From positions 496,001-560,000 of the forward strand of contig JAPVLO010000520.1 in NCBI GenBank assembly GCA_027257055.1: a stretch of DNA of 64,000 bases. Reading direction: 5' to 3'. The DNA comes from Cephalopachus bancanus. Lineage: Eukaryota; Chordata; Mammalia; Primates; Tarsiidae. The position numbers and the translations under genes are program-made. Below are positions 24,017 through 36,008 of this stretch, piece by piece (positions within the stretch are counted from its first letter, which is position 1; each line of letters starts with the position of its first letter). Under the pieces are notes generated by a model, which saw only the letters and a list, made by a program, of their open reading frames with translations, was not told where the DNA came from and did no database searches.

Positions 24017-25229
24017 GTAAGTTTTGTGACTAATGACTCAGGGCTGTTTTTCTTTTGCATTACGAATGGGACGGTGACACCAGTGCTCTTGCCAGGGCTG
24101 AGAGCCTCTCAAAGTCATGATCAGGCTCTGGGAGGCAGGCGTTTTCCCGCTTGGACTCCTTGTGCACCCCAGCGAGGCAGAATCCACCAGAAACTGGGCT
24201 CATATCCACGTGTCAAAGGGATGAGGGGCGGGACAGAAAGTCTGTACCCCCAGGCAAAGGGAATGTTTTTGGGAGGGCAATGCCAGCAGATGGAAAAGGG
24301 GGATTTGTCTTGAGCCAAGACCATGCTGCTGTGAAGCCCCCTCAATTGCCAGGGGTTTCCCCCGTGACAGAGTAGCTCAGGAGATGGGCAGAAAGCCCCT
24401 TAGGCCTTCCCTGAGATAGGAGTCTACTGTGGCCTCACCGGGGTCAAGTGCCTGAAAGATGGTGGACAAGTGTAGACAAATGGAAGCTGGGGCACTGTGC
24501 AGGGAAGTAGGGAGGCGCATGCAAATTTTGCTAGGAGGAAGGAGAGCAGCCTCTGCCTCTGCACTGAGATTAACGGGGCAAGGCAATGGGTTGTCACTGA
24601 AGGCAGCACTGGCAAAGCAGGCTCCACCGGAGAAAGTGGATGAAGAGCTGTCTGCAGGGAAATCTTCCTTGAAAACACACAGCCCAGCCAGACTGGGGTT
24701 CGCCTGGGGGAAAGGGGTGGTCCCGTTGGCAGCTCAGAGGAATTGAGACAGAGCCCCCAAGCTCGCCAAGGAAGCCCCAGCAGGGTGAGCCTTAATGGGG
24801 GGGTGGTGTTTCAGTGACTGCAAGTCACTTGCTGGCCATCCCAGGCGCCAGAGCCTGGGAAGGCCTGGTCTCCATTCCAGGTTGGAGGATTCCCCAGAGT
24901 TGGCCAGGGGGCCTGGCAGGATGGACTGTGGGTCAGACGGTACAAGCAGAAATGCTGTCACCCACCTGGAACCCAACTTCTAGAGGTAGAAAGAACATGA
25001 CAGGAAAGGCACACTCCACCCTGTGTGGAGGAGAGCAGGCAGAAGGCTGGGCATTGTAGAGACCGCTGCTGCTCAAGGCACAGCAATCCACAGCAGCAGC
25101 CCAGAGAGACTGACAGGAAAGGGCACTGGGCACAGCAGCAACCCTGCCCAAGGGTAATTTCTGGGCTTGCCATGGCTTTTGGGGAAAAGGGGCCACAGGC
25201 TTGATGGGCGGGATCTGGAAATGTCTGTG

Positions 25230-25310
25230 TGTGGAGGTGGGGGGGGGGGGGACGGGGGGGGGGGGGCGGCGGGGGGATGTGGGGAGGGGAGGGTAGGTGC
25301 CCGGGGGTTT
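25230..25310. repeat. Poly-G-rich tract (right-arm copy)
   Basis: Long G runs separated by single A or C bases, a potential G-quadruplex region on the plus strand. It differs from the left-arm copy in run lengths. Confidence 0.85.
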
Positions 25311-25555
25311 GGTTTTGCGTGGCAGCTGGCGTTGCCTGGACCCAAGGAGTGCTTAAGGGCAGAGGGACACTTCCTTTCCTCACGGGGTATCGACGAGACC
25401 TCGGACCCCAATGGAAGCAGTGGCCAACCCTTCTCTCCCTGCCAGGAAGTCCTGCTTGGGATCCCGAGGAAGAGAGGAGGGCCAGAAGCAGGTCTAAGGG
25501 CACCTCTGAAGGAGGGACGGAACTACACAAGCTAGGCACTGAGTAAGTGGCAACC

Positions 25556-25561
25556 TTTATT
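25556..25561 (-). terminator. Likely surviving AATAAA for ARMCX6
   Basis: TTTATT on the plus strand, i.e. AATAAA for the minus-strand gene, about 470 bp beyond the mutated proximal signal. It is a candidate replacement polyadenylation site. Confidence 0.4.
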
Positions 25562-26021
25562 GTGAGCATTATGCGTTATATGGGCACGGATGCATGGTAG
25601 AGTGACCCCCCACACACACCCTGGTCGGGATAGGCAGGCAAACGCCAAGGTCACTGCCCTTTCTCTCTAGGCTGGAAGTCAGAGAAAGACACTGTGGGGA
25701 GGCATTTCTCTGTGCCTGGCACTGTGCTGCCTGCTGCAAGGATGTTGTCCCTTTCAGTCCTCTCAATGCTCTATCTTAATTTCCCCAACTCCCCCCATCC
25801 CCTGCCTCCACCCTGCCACCAGCCCCTTGTCAAAGCTTCTTCTGAGCACTGCAGCCCCTTTCTGCCCCCGCCTCCTGTGAGCACTGATACGCGTACGTTT
25901 GTCAGGAAGCAGATGCCCCCGTCAGCTGGCATTTAGCATGCGTTTTTGCCTTTCCTTCTGTGCAGACTGCAAACTCAAGGACAAGGACCACGTCTCTGTT
26001 TTGCCAATCAAAGCATACAAC

Positions 26022-26027
26022 TTTTTT
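26022..26027 (-). terminator. Mutated proximal polyadenylation hexamer of ARMCX6
   Basis: The six bases read AAAAAA on the gene strand where the other arm has AATAAA (8048-8053), all flanking bases being equal. A single T-to-A change would abolish the canonical signal. Confidence 0.6.
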
Positions 26028-26583
26028 GATGATACACACAGAGGCGGACTCAGGTGGAAGAGGTTAAGTCAGTACAATAGACAGAAGAAGAGTGTACTTT
26101 TTGATGAATAGGTTCACCATCCATCAGCTGTGTAGAAGAGTAAATGAAACATAATTCAACCTAAGCTGCAACAAATGCATTTTCAGCTCAAGCTCCGATA
26201 TGCGTCTGGTCTCTGCAAAGTGGTCCCGCTTAGACAGGGAGACCACCACAGGCAACCACGGCACCCGCGATGCTGTAATTGGATGTTCTTTATCCACAGC
26301 AGGCGGCCGAAGGGATCCCTTCACCACAGGAAGGAGGCTGCAAGGGAGGAGTTTACATAGCACGTTGCCTGCAGACTGCAAAACCAACAAGTTCTCAGAG
26401 CTCTGTGGGAACCCCTGCCTGGCCAATAAGATGTGGTCCTCGGTTGAGCACTGAAACTTTCACCCAATGATGTGGCGACTGGCTAAGGCTGGCCCTTCAG
26501 TTGCACCCCCTGCAGAATCTTTGACATCTGCAAACCAAGCAGGTTTGGGGTGGATTCAGTCCCATTCTGCTGGAGACGGCCAT

Positions 26584-27486
26584 TTAAGGGACCAGGGCTT
26601 CCAGGAGTATCTCTCTGTTTCCGTTTCTGATGAGGAGGGACATGAAAGAGAAGAGCATTTGGGCACCAAGCAACTCCCCCGCCAAGACTGGCTTTTCAGA
26701 CAAACCCATCAGCGGTTTCAAAACCTGAATCTCAGCACATCCACTTCCCTCTGATATCAAAGGAAACTTCAAGTCTGAAACGGACTTGGCAAGCATGTTA
26801 TTAATAACTGTCATGCTTATTAACAAATTTAATCCGGCCTGCTGCAGAAATGAGTTGCAGCAACGTGACACAGGCTCCCGACACACTTCACTGATGTACA
26901 TCTTAATCTGGCTCTGACTTTCAATACCCGCATTCACGTTAGCTGGGGCACACAAAGCCTCTCTGACAGCAGGGTCAGGAGTGGGGATCGTGTTTCCCAC
27001 CATTGAGAGACTGGCCAAATGACTACTGATATTGTGGCCAAACGAAAATCCTGCATCCCTGGGCTCGACAAACAACAGGTTTCCCTGAATGAGGAGACAC
27101 TTGGACAGGTCAAGAATACAACTGACATTTTTAAAGTGTTGAGCACTCCAAGTATTTTTATGTTCATAGGGGAACGGCCTCTGTTTTATTGGGTGTGCTC
27201 GGTTGGCCTTTCCTCCCCCTGAAGGCCTGTCCTCAGTGCCACCTGGGGCTCCAGGCTCTGTCCAATCCCCGTCCTCATTCCACGGCCGAGTCATAGTTGT
27301 GAAATCAAACCAAATATCAGGCTCCTCCTCGTCCAGCTCCTGGTCATCATCCCATTCCTCTTCCTCCTCCTCCTCCAACTTCTCACTATCACCTCTTCCT
27401 ACCGTCAGTTTGTAAACGCAGTAGCAGGCTCCAGCCCCAATCATCAGTCCTGCTGCCATCCAACCCACTTCCCGTGCCCTGCCCAT
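26584..27486 (-). CDS. ARMCX6: ARMCX6, armadillo repeat-containing X-linked protein 6
   Basis: 300 residues, the same length as the human protein as I know it, and close to it throughout. Residues 7-27 (VGWMAAGLMIGAGACYCVYKL) form the N-terminal hydrophobic anchor shared by ARMCX proteins, which places family members in the mitochondrial outer membrane facing the cytosol. Residues 33-58 are strongly acidic (EEEEEEEW, DELDEEEPD-type). Residues 120-300 are a reduced armadillo-like region with MYISEVCRE, LQQAGLNLLISMTV and LKPLMGLSEKP. ATG at 27484-27486 is chosen: A at -3 and G at +4. The frame is open upstream only to a non-ATG codon. One coding exon; acceptor CACCCATAG before 27632. Residues 126-300 lie in the palindrome arm and are exposed to conversion with the broken copy; residues 1-125 are not. 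Family members act in mitochondrial trafficking; the specific ARMCX6 role is poorly defined. Confidence 0.96.
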   Translation of the reverse strand: MGRAREVGWMAAGLMIGAGACYCVYKLTVGRGDSEKLEEEEEEEWDDDQELDEEEPDIWFDFTTMTRPWNEDGDWTEPGAPGGTEDRPSGGGKANRAHPIKQRPFPYEHKNTWSAQHFKNVSCILDLSKCLLIQGNLLFVEPRDAGFSFGHNISSHLASLSMVGNTIPTPDPAVREALCAPANVNAGIESQSQIKMYISEVCREPVSRCCNSFLQQAGLNLLISMTVINNMLAKSVSDLKFPLISEGSGCAEIQVLKPLMGLSEKPVLAGELLGAQMLFSFMSLLIRNGNREILLEALVP

Positions 27487-27632
27487 GCTCAAGTCTATGT
27501 CAACCTTGGAGGAGGACAGGAAAGGACCTTGCTCCACCTGACTGAAGAGGACCTTTAGTGCCAGGGTGAGTATTGGTGGAGGGTAGTAGTTTTCAGCCTC
27601 TTCCAGGCTTCTGTTGCTCTGTTGTGAAGAAT
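27487..27632 (-). other. ARMCX6 5' UTR portion of the coding exon
   Basis: The acceptor on the minus strand is a pyrimidine run followed by CACCCATAG, placing the exon start at 27632, 146 bp before the ATG. ARMCX3 has the same layout (150 bp). Confidence 0.65.
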
Positions 27633-28149
27633 CTATGGGTGAAAAAAGAGTATTAGGGCTTTGGATTGTGCCTGCTTTTGTGCCTCACCAAACAGAGGGT
27701 GGAGCCAAGTTCTCAGTGAGCACAGTGGATTCATAGCAAACTGTTATTTGTTATCTTCTCTCCTCCCCTATCTATCCTCAGGATCTACCATTTGTCTTCC
27801 TGACCCTACAGAGAAAAGCTGGATATGGGGCTGTGCTATGATAACCAGGAGGGTGAGGAGGAGAGTATCCCTCAGGTAATCTCTGCCACACACCTCTACC
27901 ACCACAGTTTCATGGGAAGTTTCTCCCACCAACCTTTACTAAAGTCAGGTAAATTCCTTGGTCTTTCCTTGTCGTCTGTTGTCAGTATTTCCTCCACAGT
28001 GATAGGTGGACAGAGTTTGGCAGGACAAATGGAAAGACAGATAAGCGGCAATGGAGAATGAAAGTGTAGTGGACGGACTGAAGACACAGGTCCCAATATC
28101 TGCTTTTCTGAATTTTAGGCCCTTGAGTTTAAAAGATTTCTCACACTTT

Positions 28150-28760
28150 TCTGACTCCTCGTGCGGGCTTCCCCCGCCCCCTGGTCATCCGCCATTTCCC
28201 CAGCAAAAGCCGCCACACCCCTTTCCCTGCACTGAAATGGGAGGGGGTGTGGAGAAAGAAGGGGCCAGGAGAGGGCGACTCGGACCTAGCCCTCACGGAT
28301 CCCAGCCCCCTTCTTCCGCCGCCCCCACCCACGGTCCCGGGCTAATCCCACCTTCACACCGACCGGCACAGTTCCAACTAAGGCAGTTTGCTCCTTCTCT
28401 CGCCAAGATCTGCGCCGCGACCTACAGGCCAATAGACCTACAAACCTGCAAAAAGACGGGACGGAGAGGACGGAGTGCTTGGTGGACAGACCAGTACCCG
28501 GTACACCGGGTTCCCGGATCCTGGAACCAACCTGTTTTTCTCGGAGTCTCTGGAACCTCCAACCACTCCCCTCACCCCCACCCGAAGCCTGCCACTTCTC
28601 TCTACTAAAATCAGCATGGGGTGAGATGGGGGTGGGGGTCGGTATTTAGAAAGTAGGCGAGAAAGGGACACAGCCCCATTGGCCCGAACTTAGGTCTGCA
28701 GCACTCTTGGCCCTCTGCCACCCCAACCGCTTTCCAAGCAGCGCCCACCGTCGCACCGAC
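28150..28760 (-). other. ARMCX6 first intron, CpG-enriched part
   Basis: Sequence between exon 1 and the coding exon. It is locally rich in CpG (28280-28400, 28430-28520) with CCAAT-type words near 28430 (plus strand) and 28680 (minus strand), so an alternative start site is possible. The intron begins at the donor GTCGGT, 28755-28760. Confidence 0.5.
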
Positions 28761-28862
28761 CTGCATGGCCCGAGCTAGTTTCCTTCTCCCTTCCAAGCCT
28801 GCAGAGTAATAAGGGGCTGGTACCCAGACGGAGGAGACTAGCAGGACTTATGCTCTAGGCGG
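28761..28862 (-). other. ARMCX6 non-coding exon 1 (approximate)
   Basis: Aligns to ARMCX3 exon 1 (AGTCC, CCGTCTG, GTACCA words in the same order). The 3' edge is ATGCAG before GTCGGT; the 5' edge is a guess just downstream of the promoter module. Confidence 0.5.
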
Positions 28863-28865
28863 CTC

Positions 28866-28920
28866 TTGGTCACGTGACAGCCACGTCACCAGTGAGCTCT
28901 GGCCCCCAATTTCCACTCCC
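28866..28920 (-). promoter_or_regulatory. ARMCX6 core promoter: E-box plus CRE
   Basis: On the gene strand, GGAAATTGGGGG is followed by AGCTCACTGGTGACGTGG (CRE core TGACGT, 28883-28888) and GTCACGTGAC (palindromic E-box, 28869-28878). The same block in the same order sits at the ARMCX3 start. Likely bound by CREB/ATF and USF/MYC-type factors; this is inferred from the motifs only. Confidence 0.75.
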
Positions 28921-29238
28921 ACAAGCAGTGCGGCAGGCGCCAGCCTGCTTTGTACCTCCCCCCATCACACTGGGCCTTGTCACTCTTTTCCTCTGTAACA
29001 ATACCAGAAACCAGAAGTGGCCATGTCTCTCTGGTGTTTGAATTTGACTTTCTCTAGTTTCAGGAAGGGGCAGCATCTTTTCCTGGATCTACCCTTCACT
29101 TATACTTCTTGGGGAATTATCTCATCCTTTCCTTGTCTCTGAAGTTCCTACACCCCCTTTTTAATTTCTACCTCTTTTCCATGTTTAATCTTTGCACCAA
29201 AACTGGGGGAGAGGCAGAAAATGAAGCTCGGGTAGTGA

Positions 29239-29269
<31 letters not shown>
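29239..29269. repeat. (GAT)n microsatellite
   Basis: About ten GAT units replacing the T-rich head of the adjacent antisense Alu. Confidence 0.95.
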
Positions 29270-29528
29270 GCCCAGGCTGGAGTGGAGTGGCACGCTCACG
29301 GCCACCCCAGCGTCGACCTGCTGGGCTCCGGTGATCCTTCTGCTTCAGCCTTTCAAGTAGCCGGAACTACAAGGTGCGCGTTACCACGCCCGGCTAATTT
29401 TTGATTTATGGTAGAGATGAGGTCTCACTAAGTTGCCCGGGCGAGTTTCAAACCCGCAGGCTCAGGCAATCCACTCGCCTGGGCCTCCCAAAGTGCTGGG
29501 ATTACAGGCTGAGCCACTGAGCCCTGCC
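29270..29528 (-). repeat. Alu SINE, antisense
   Basis: Reverse complement of both monomers from GCCCAGGCTGGAGTGGAGTGG to GCTGAGCCACTGAGCCC. The usual poly(T) head has been replaced by the GAT microsatellite. Confidence 0.92.
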
Positions 29529-29529
29529 A

Positions 29530-32500
29530 GTTATAAATATTTTTGATACATTTGTGTTCTATTTTGTCCTTCCTTTTTTATTGACTTGAGCTACACTATT
29601 TTGTAATCAGAAAATACAATCAAGCTGTTTCCACTTGGAGAAAAATAATTCAAATACTTTTTAAAAATGTGTATAATATAAGCAAGATTTTCCAGGTAAT
29701 GGGGAAGTTTCATTGATTTGGTGAAGTTAATTTGCATTACATTGAAAATATTTTCTTCTGACTGCACAGGAAATAGTGGCTTCAATTAGCATATTAAAAT
29801 TTAAAAACATATCCTTACAAACAAAAACAATGTGCTTTCAATAGGACTTATAAATTGATGAGTAAATGAATTTATAGTGAGGCCAGTGTTCTAATCATGA
29901 GCATTTTAGATAAGTGAACCACTGTCCCTTTCTTTCTTCTGGCGGAATTTATACTATTAGGTGTCAAATGACTGCGATCTTTATGGAAGACTGCTGAATG
30001 GCTTTCACTCTGACTTCAAAGGACAGACTTCATGCAGACCTCAACTTCAGATGAATTTTGCATCTTCAGTTGATCCTTACAGATTAGTAACTTCACAGAT
30101 TAGCCTGCCTTTCATTCCAAGTGTTTTGCTTAAAATCTATTCTGAAGTTTCATGGTGCAACCCATAAATCACCCAGAAATTAGAGAATTCCTTTTTAGTC
30201 CATTGATGAAAATGAAACTTAATAAGAGAGAATTCTCATTCTATCATGGCACTGAAAGATCTCTCCAGCGGCTGCTATTCACATACGTTTTCCAGTGGAG
30301 ATGGTGATGAGGGTCTGTGGGTATCTGTGAATCGCTGCAACACCCCTGATGTCCACGTTATTTTCCTCTCACAAATGGAGAGACAATGTACAGGACCCCA
30401 AGCAGTCGCCAGGAAAAAGAGGGCTTTTCATTTCCTGTCTTTTGTTACAACTTCACTGAACCACCCATACAAGCCCCTCAGAATAATTTCAGAACTCAGG
30501 GGCAAAGTATGCAGAAATTAGTCCCCACACATCCACCTGTTCTAGCTGGGGAGTCATACTCTAAATATAGACCCTTCAAACAGCCTCTTTCTTAGAACAC
30601 TGAAATATGACACCGCAGCAACAGGCCCCCCTTCCCAGGGGCCTCTGTGTGGAGGAGGCCCTTTCAGGAGGGGAGCCAGGGAGCTCTAGTGCCTTGCTGG
30701 TGAATATCCAGAAGTAAAGAACATGTCACAACTTTCTGGTCTTCCCTTTTTGTAGTCCAAATTCACTCATCAATATCATACCCTATCTCTCTAAATGTTT
30801 ACCTCATTTGTTTCATAACCATTCCCTTATACCATTCTTTTCATGACCCCCTTTTTACTACTAGATCAGTGAATTTTATTTGTGAAGACTTACTAACAGA
30901 ACTCGTGGATTCAACTGCCTATCATTCAGTTTTCAGTTGGTAGGTATAAGTGGCTTTTGTTTGTTTTGAATATATACATTAGAAAGAATTTAGGAGTATG
31001 TAAAGCTTAACAGAAACAGATGACACTGTGTTGTAGACATGGCTCTTCAATAGGAACTCATCTTCACAACACTTAGCCAGGCTTCAGCGACAAAAGCTCT
31101 ACTCCTACCTCTTCTTACTAGTATAAAATTTCTCCTCCTTTTGGTATATCCTCCAATTTCAATGTATAATCCCTGACTACCATTCTCTAAGTCAGAGATT
31201 TTCCAGTTTGAATCCACTCCTGTCTAAAACTTCCTAAATCCTATGGGATTGACAATTCTTTCAATTCTCTAACCTCTTTATCATTCTGATCCATAATTCT
31301 ACCAATTCCTCCCTGGAAACTAACATTTAAAACTACTTTGCTTGGCGTTATACACATATCAACAAATATTTATTTAAGGACATGTTATGTGCCTGCATAC
31401 CATTTCAAAAGCAAAAAAAAAAAAGGAACATGTTTAAGCAAGTCTTCAGACAAACCTGTTAAAAATTCCTGAGCCTGCAAAAGGCCATGTGAAGCCATTA
31501 CCAAAAAGAACCTTTTGGCTTAAATCCATATGTGTTCACCTGTGGTATGTAACTTATAATGTACCTGCAAACAAAAAAGGACCAGCTGATTATAACACTG
31601 ATGAAATTGTGAAGGGCGAAAAAAAGACTGTAGAAGATTATTATCTTGAAAAGCTATTTTACTTTTTGTAATGTGTGTTTTTTAAAAATTGTGTCTTCAT
31701 TAAAGTTGTTTGGCCACAAGCAACAGAAAACAAGCCTAGTTAACTTGGAAAAGGAGGGACCATGGAAGATCAGGGTCAGCTCTGAGGGGTCTGGGTAGGA
31801 GGAGTTGATAGATATCTCTTCAGGGTGCCATAAGTCCACCAATTTTCAGGATTTTACTTCTCTGCTCAAGAGTCACATTTTACTAAGAGACCTTTGGGTT
31901 GGTCTCTTTTGGACACAATGGCCAGCCCCCTTTGCTGAGGAAAACATAGGGTGTGTAAAATGTAAAATGTACTTTCTTTCTTTTCCTAGAGAAATATAAA
32001 CTGTTTCAGATGCTGCTATTGATTGTAGGACCCCTTTAACCATTTCGAATATTAACCCTTTGTCCTGCTGTGGAGGTGCTGGGAGCTTATCTGCCACAGC
32101 AGTTTTAGTTGTAATTTTCACAGTAACTGAACATCAGGAAAGTACAGTTATGAAATGGTGATACACAAAATTGTCTTTTGAGCCAAGGCCACCTGGGCTT
32201 CCCTGACAGGGTTCTACAAGGTTGCACTTACAGTTTGAGGTCTCTTCCTCAGAGTTGCATGATCAAGCCCTGGTTTCATCTGTATGCTGAGAACAGATGC
32301 CTCTGTCAAGGAAAGACTCACATTCATAGTGACTTATATATCAATCTAGATCTGAAGGCTCAAACCTATGTGTCTCTGCATTCTCTTCCTGTAAGTAGGC
32401 CACAAGGGAAGATAAGTATCAACAGGGGTGACAACTGAATAATTTTCCCGGAGAAATACAAGTGTCAGGGGTACTGAAAGTTTCTGTCAAGTTACTACTT

Positions 32501-33845
32501 GGGAAGCAACAACCTCAGAAGGTTGCTTGGTGAGCCTGCAATCAGAGCAATGACATTCGCTCACGTTAAGAAGTGACTTTCAGCTGAGGAAGCTTGAAGT
32601 GCTCTTATACAGCATGGGGATGACTCTGTCAAGGAAAGTGAAATGTTCCATTCCTCAGAGACAACACTCCCTCTCCTCCAGATAGTGCTTGGATGTGGAG
32701 TAGCAACACTTTCTTCTGACTCTCCTTTTCATATATTCCTATGCTTGAATAAGCCCCTTTGCTGCATGTGATCTTTCTCTAAACACAGGCTCATATAGTT
32801 GATTTGGTTTCTGTTTACTAAATTTCAATCACGTTCCAGTACTACCTCCCAGAAGTTACATCAATATGAATTTTCCTGGAGGTTTGCCTCTTCCCAAACT
32901 CCTTATTCTCTTGATTTACTCCCATATTGTCTGTGAATCATAAAAGTCATACTCAGATAACAACCTTATATCCAAACTATTAGGGAATATTCCACTGAAG
33001 ACCCCACGTCCTGAAAAGCCGTATTACTTTCTATATTGTGCGATTTCTTTTTGTATCACATATTAGTTAAGATTGCTTGGTTGCAAGCAACTGAAAGCAG
33101 GGCTGGTTAATTTAAACAATGAGAGAATATCATTATTTTATTTCTTTTCCTAATTTAAAAGGTTAAATAATTGATACTGGGTGAATTATTGAGTTAATCA
33201 AACCAATCAGTGAACTGGTTTCACACTAATTGCTAGATGCAGAGTTCGGTCAATTTTGTCTTGGTCTCAGTGTTCCTCTAATACCTATTTCATTATAGAT
33301 AATATTTTCTAAGTGTACCCAAGCATATTTTGTAAATTTTTTTGTATATCAGTTACTTTGTCAGTGTGCATGCTTTATCTTACAGATACTGACTATGCAG
33401 TTATGATTTCTACTCATTTTTTTTCTGTTACTAGCTTTTGTGGCCTTAGTGCCTCCTCCTTGCTGACTGATGCAGGTGAAAGTCTGTAGCTCTCCTATTC
33501 AGAAGACTGGCCTAGTTTGCTTAGACAAGACACACTTATTAGCTCATTTAGGGTTGTGTTATGTGCTAGGCCCCAGAAGATGTTAAGATTGCTTTGAGCA
33601 AAGTGTGTTAACACACTCCACCAAGTGAGAAAATGTGGGACTTCTGGAAGCCATGGCCCAACATCACTCTCCAACCTCCACACTTTTTATTTCTAAAATA
33701 AAAATAGCTTTAGAGTATTTTTTTTTCCTCACAAAAGGAATGCAGGCTGGGGGCAGGGGAGGGCAGAACAAAAATTTTAAAAGTACTAAGAAAGTAAAAG
33801 ACTGTCATTCCAGATTTCCTTTTCTTATCGCTTGCTCATTTCAGA
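29530..33845. other. Intergenic region between ARMCX6 and ARMCX3
   Basis: No gene or recent repeat recognised. Two segments, about 31700-31750 and 33060-33110, share a TTG(C/G)xxGCAAGCAAC-like word and surrounding similarity and are probably two copies of one old interspersed repeat. 30240-30720 is relatively GC-rich and repeat-free. Confidence 0.5.
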
Positions 33846-34129
33846 TTTTAGACTAGATTGCAGAGGAAATGGTAGACATTAATAGCTGGGAGGAGGGGAG
33901 GTAGAGAAAGGCTGCTGGTGTCCCAGGAGCCTAGGGAAGGAAGAGGCAATTTTTCAAAAAAGTACAAGTGGCCAGTAGCCCCAGGGGAAGATGCCGTCCC
34001 TTTCTGGTAATTGAAAGAAGGGAAACACAACTACAGGGAGATGGGATTAGAGAAAAAGAGAGTTACAGGCCTGGTATGCGGGAGGGAATGGAGGGGGGCG
34101 GGCCCTCTTCTGCGGCACTGCTGGTGGGA

Positions 34130-34195
34130 GGGGAAATTGGGGACCCGAGTTGGTGGATGACGTAGCTCTCACGTGACCAAGAGCTGACGTGTGCA
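34130..34195 (+). promoter_or_regulatory. ARMCX3 core promoter: CRE plus E-box
   Basis: GGAAATTGGGGA, then TGACGTA (CRE, 34158-34164), TCACGTGACC (E-box, 34170-34177) and a second TGACGT at 34185-34190. It lies in a locally CpG-containing stretch (about 34080-34420). It is homologous to the ARMCX6 promoter and to the decayed block at 5240-5300. Confidence 0.78.
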
Positions 34196-34319
34196 GAAGT
34201 CCTTCTTGTCCTGGTCGTTGTTCCCGTCTGAGTACCACCTCCCTATTGCCCTGAGGCGGGCTGGCCTGTGGCAGAGGGAAGAAGGAGGAAGAGACGGAAA
34301 TTGTCCCGGATCCCTGCAG
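34195..34319 (+). other. ARMCX3 non-coding exon 1 (approximate)
   Basis: Ends at a consensus donor CAG|GTGAGT, 34319/34320. The 5' edge is inferred from the promoter block. An additional small 5' UTR exon may lie near 35160-35215, where an acceptor-like CTCTCAACAG and a CTGCAGGTC word are seen. Confidence 0.55.
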
Positions 34320-36008
34320 GTGAGTGCCTGGGAGATTCCATAAAGTGGGGGTGGCTGAGGGCGTAGGGCGGAGACCGTCGCGGATCCTGAGGCGCCTCTG
34401 TCGTCTCTCTTACCGCCCGCTTTCCAAGACATATGTCCCACCTGCAGCCCGTTTCAGTGCTGCAAAACGGTGAGCAGAGGGTATTTGGGGAGATGTCCAG
34501 AGATCGGAAGATGGGAATCTGCTGGGAGCCGAGGCCCTCAATCCGGAAAGGAAGCTTTGGCCTGGGTGTTGGCCCCTAGTCCACCAGGACAGTGTCAGCG
34601 GGGAAAGGCTGGACATGGGGAGCAGGAGTGGTGAGGTGCAATGCGATGTGTCAGCAGAACCCCAAGAGGGGTAATAGGGGTGGGAAATCCTTGACAACCA
34701 AGCCTCCAATTAGGAAAGAGTTTCGTGTTGTGGGGACCGGTCCGTCCACCAAGCACTCAGTAGCGGCTGTTTCCCGTCTTTCTGCCTGGGGCTGTAGCTT
34801 CCTGACCGTGGCTCTGCGTCCAGTGGGTCCGAGCCTCTCCCGGGTGGCTAGTCTTTTCATAGGTTGAGGCACAACGCCAGGCAAGAGAAGAGGAAGGAAA
34901 TTAACCCCTATCGGTGAAGGTCGATTTGAGGGTAAGACCATCTAAGGACCCTAGGAGGGGCGGGGATGAGGGTGGGAGTGAGGGGTGGGGAGAAGGCAGA
35001 GGAGGTAATAATCAAGGTTCAGGTCTGAGTCTGAATGTGTTTCACGCACTCCCCAGACTGTGGCGAAATGGCGTGCGTTGTGTGTGTGTGGTGAAGTGGG
35101 GGATGACAGTAGGGAAACCTATCGGATAGTTTGTTCATAATCCTCCTCTCTCAACAGCAGTTAGTCCCTATGTTTTCGATCTGTCATCCTGCAGGTCGGC
35201 TGTAGCAGGTGGCCCTGCTTGCATCGAGGGAGGAAGTTTCTCTGATCAGTAGAGGTCGGTGTGGGCGTGGGGCTCCCTGGAATGGGGGAGGGGTTGGAAA
35301 TCTGTCGCGGTTTGGACAGGCTCACTCAATCCTACTTTATTTTCCTTACATCCCTCCCATTTCAAGCTAGGGAGGGGGCAGGCATGTGCATGTTTTGGGT
35401 GGCAAAGAGAGGTTAAAAAAATCTTGACAGCCCGAATGGTGACTCAAGAAAGCAACAAATGAACAGTCAATTCACCAAGCTCTCAGTTCTCGCTAATTCT
35501 GGTTTTTCTGCAGATTGGAAAGGTTGTTGGGCGTGGCAGACCTTCAGGGAAGGGAAGAGGCGTCAAACTGCCTGTTTTGAGGAGGTTAGTGCCAGGGTTC
35601 TACACACTTGGACACCTGAGGTTGTGGTGATTGAGTCCAGCAGAGTCTGTGGACTCCATCACTTTTATCTAAGCTTGGGTCGGGGGTGAGCTAGGGGGAA
35701 GAGAGAGGGTGACATGAGGGAGATAAAGATTTTGTCAACAATCTACATTTCTTAACTAGCGTTCAGTTACTACTCTCTTATCCCTCTGTGCAAATCCCTG
35801 CATGGGGCAACACAAACAGAAGAGAAACTCAAACCCTATTTTCTTCCTCCACCCCTAGGTCCAATTCATTCCATAATCAGTTGTTGTGGCCCTGAAGTGG
35901 CTGAAGACGATCACCTTCCACAGGCCTGCACCCAGGCCCACAGCTGTCTTCCCCCAGCCTGAGTGACTACTCTATTCCTTGGTCCCTGCTATTGTCAGGG
36001 ACGATTGC

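Larger units (their letters stand above)
20656..27111 (-). repeat. Right arm of large inverted repeat (palindrome)
   Basis: Reverse complement of 6961-13414, length within a few bases. It carries the 3' half of the intact ARMCX6 gene, its 3' UTR, the GC-rich block, the U1 pseudogene and the Alu. Left and right positions sum to about 34071 along most of its length, so net indels are small. Confidence 0.97.

Noticed and set aside
27487..27537. Seventeen extra N-terminal codons for ARMCX6
   Set aside because: The upstream codon is GTG; ATG at 27486 has a good context (A at -3, G at +4) and matches the family MGRAREVGW start.
31489..31671. 60-codon frame MKPLPKRTFW as a small gene
   Set aside because: No recognisable family, no splice or promoter context, and a length expected by chance.
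35979..36008. Ten extra N-terminal codons for ARMCX3
   Set aside because: The frame begins with TTG, not ATG; the family start MGYARK at 36009 puts the membrane anchor at the N-terminus as in other members.
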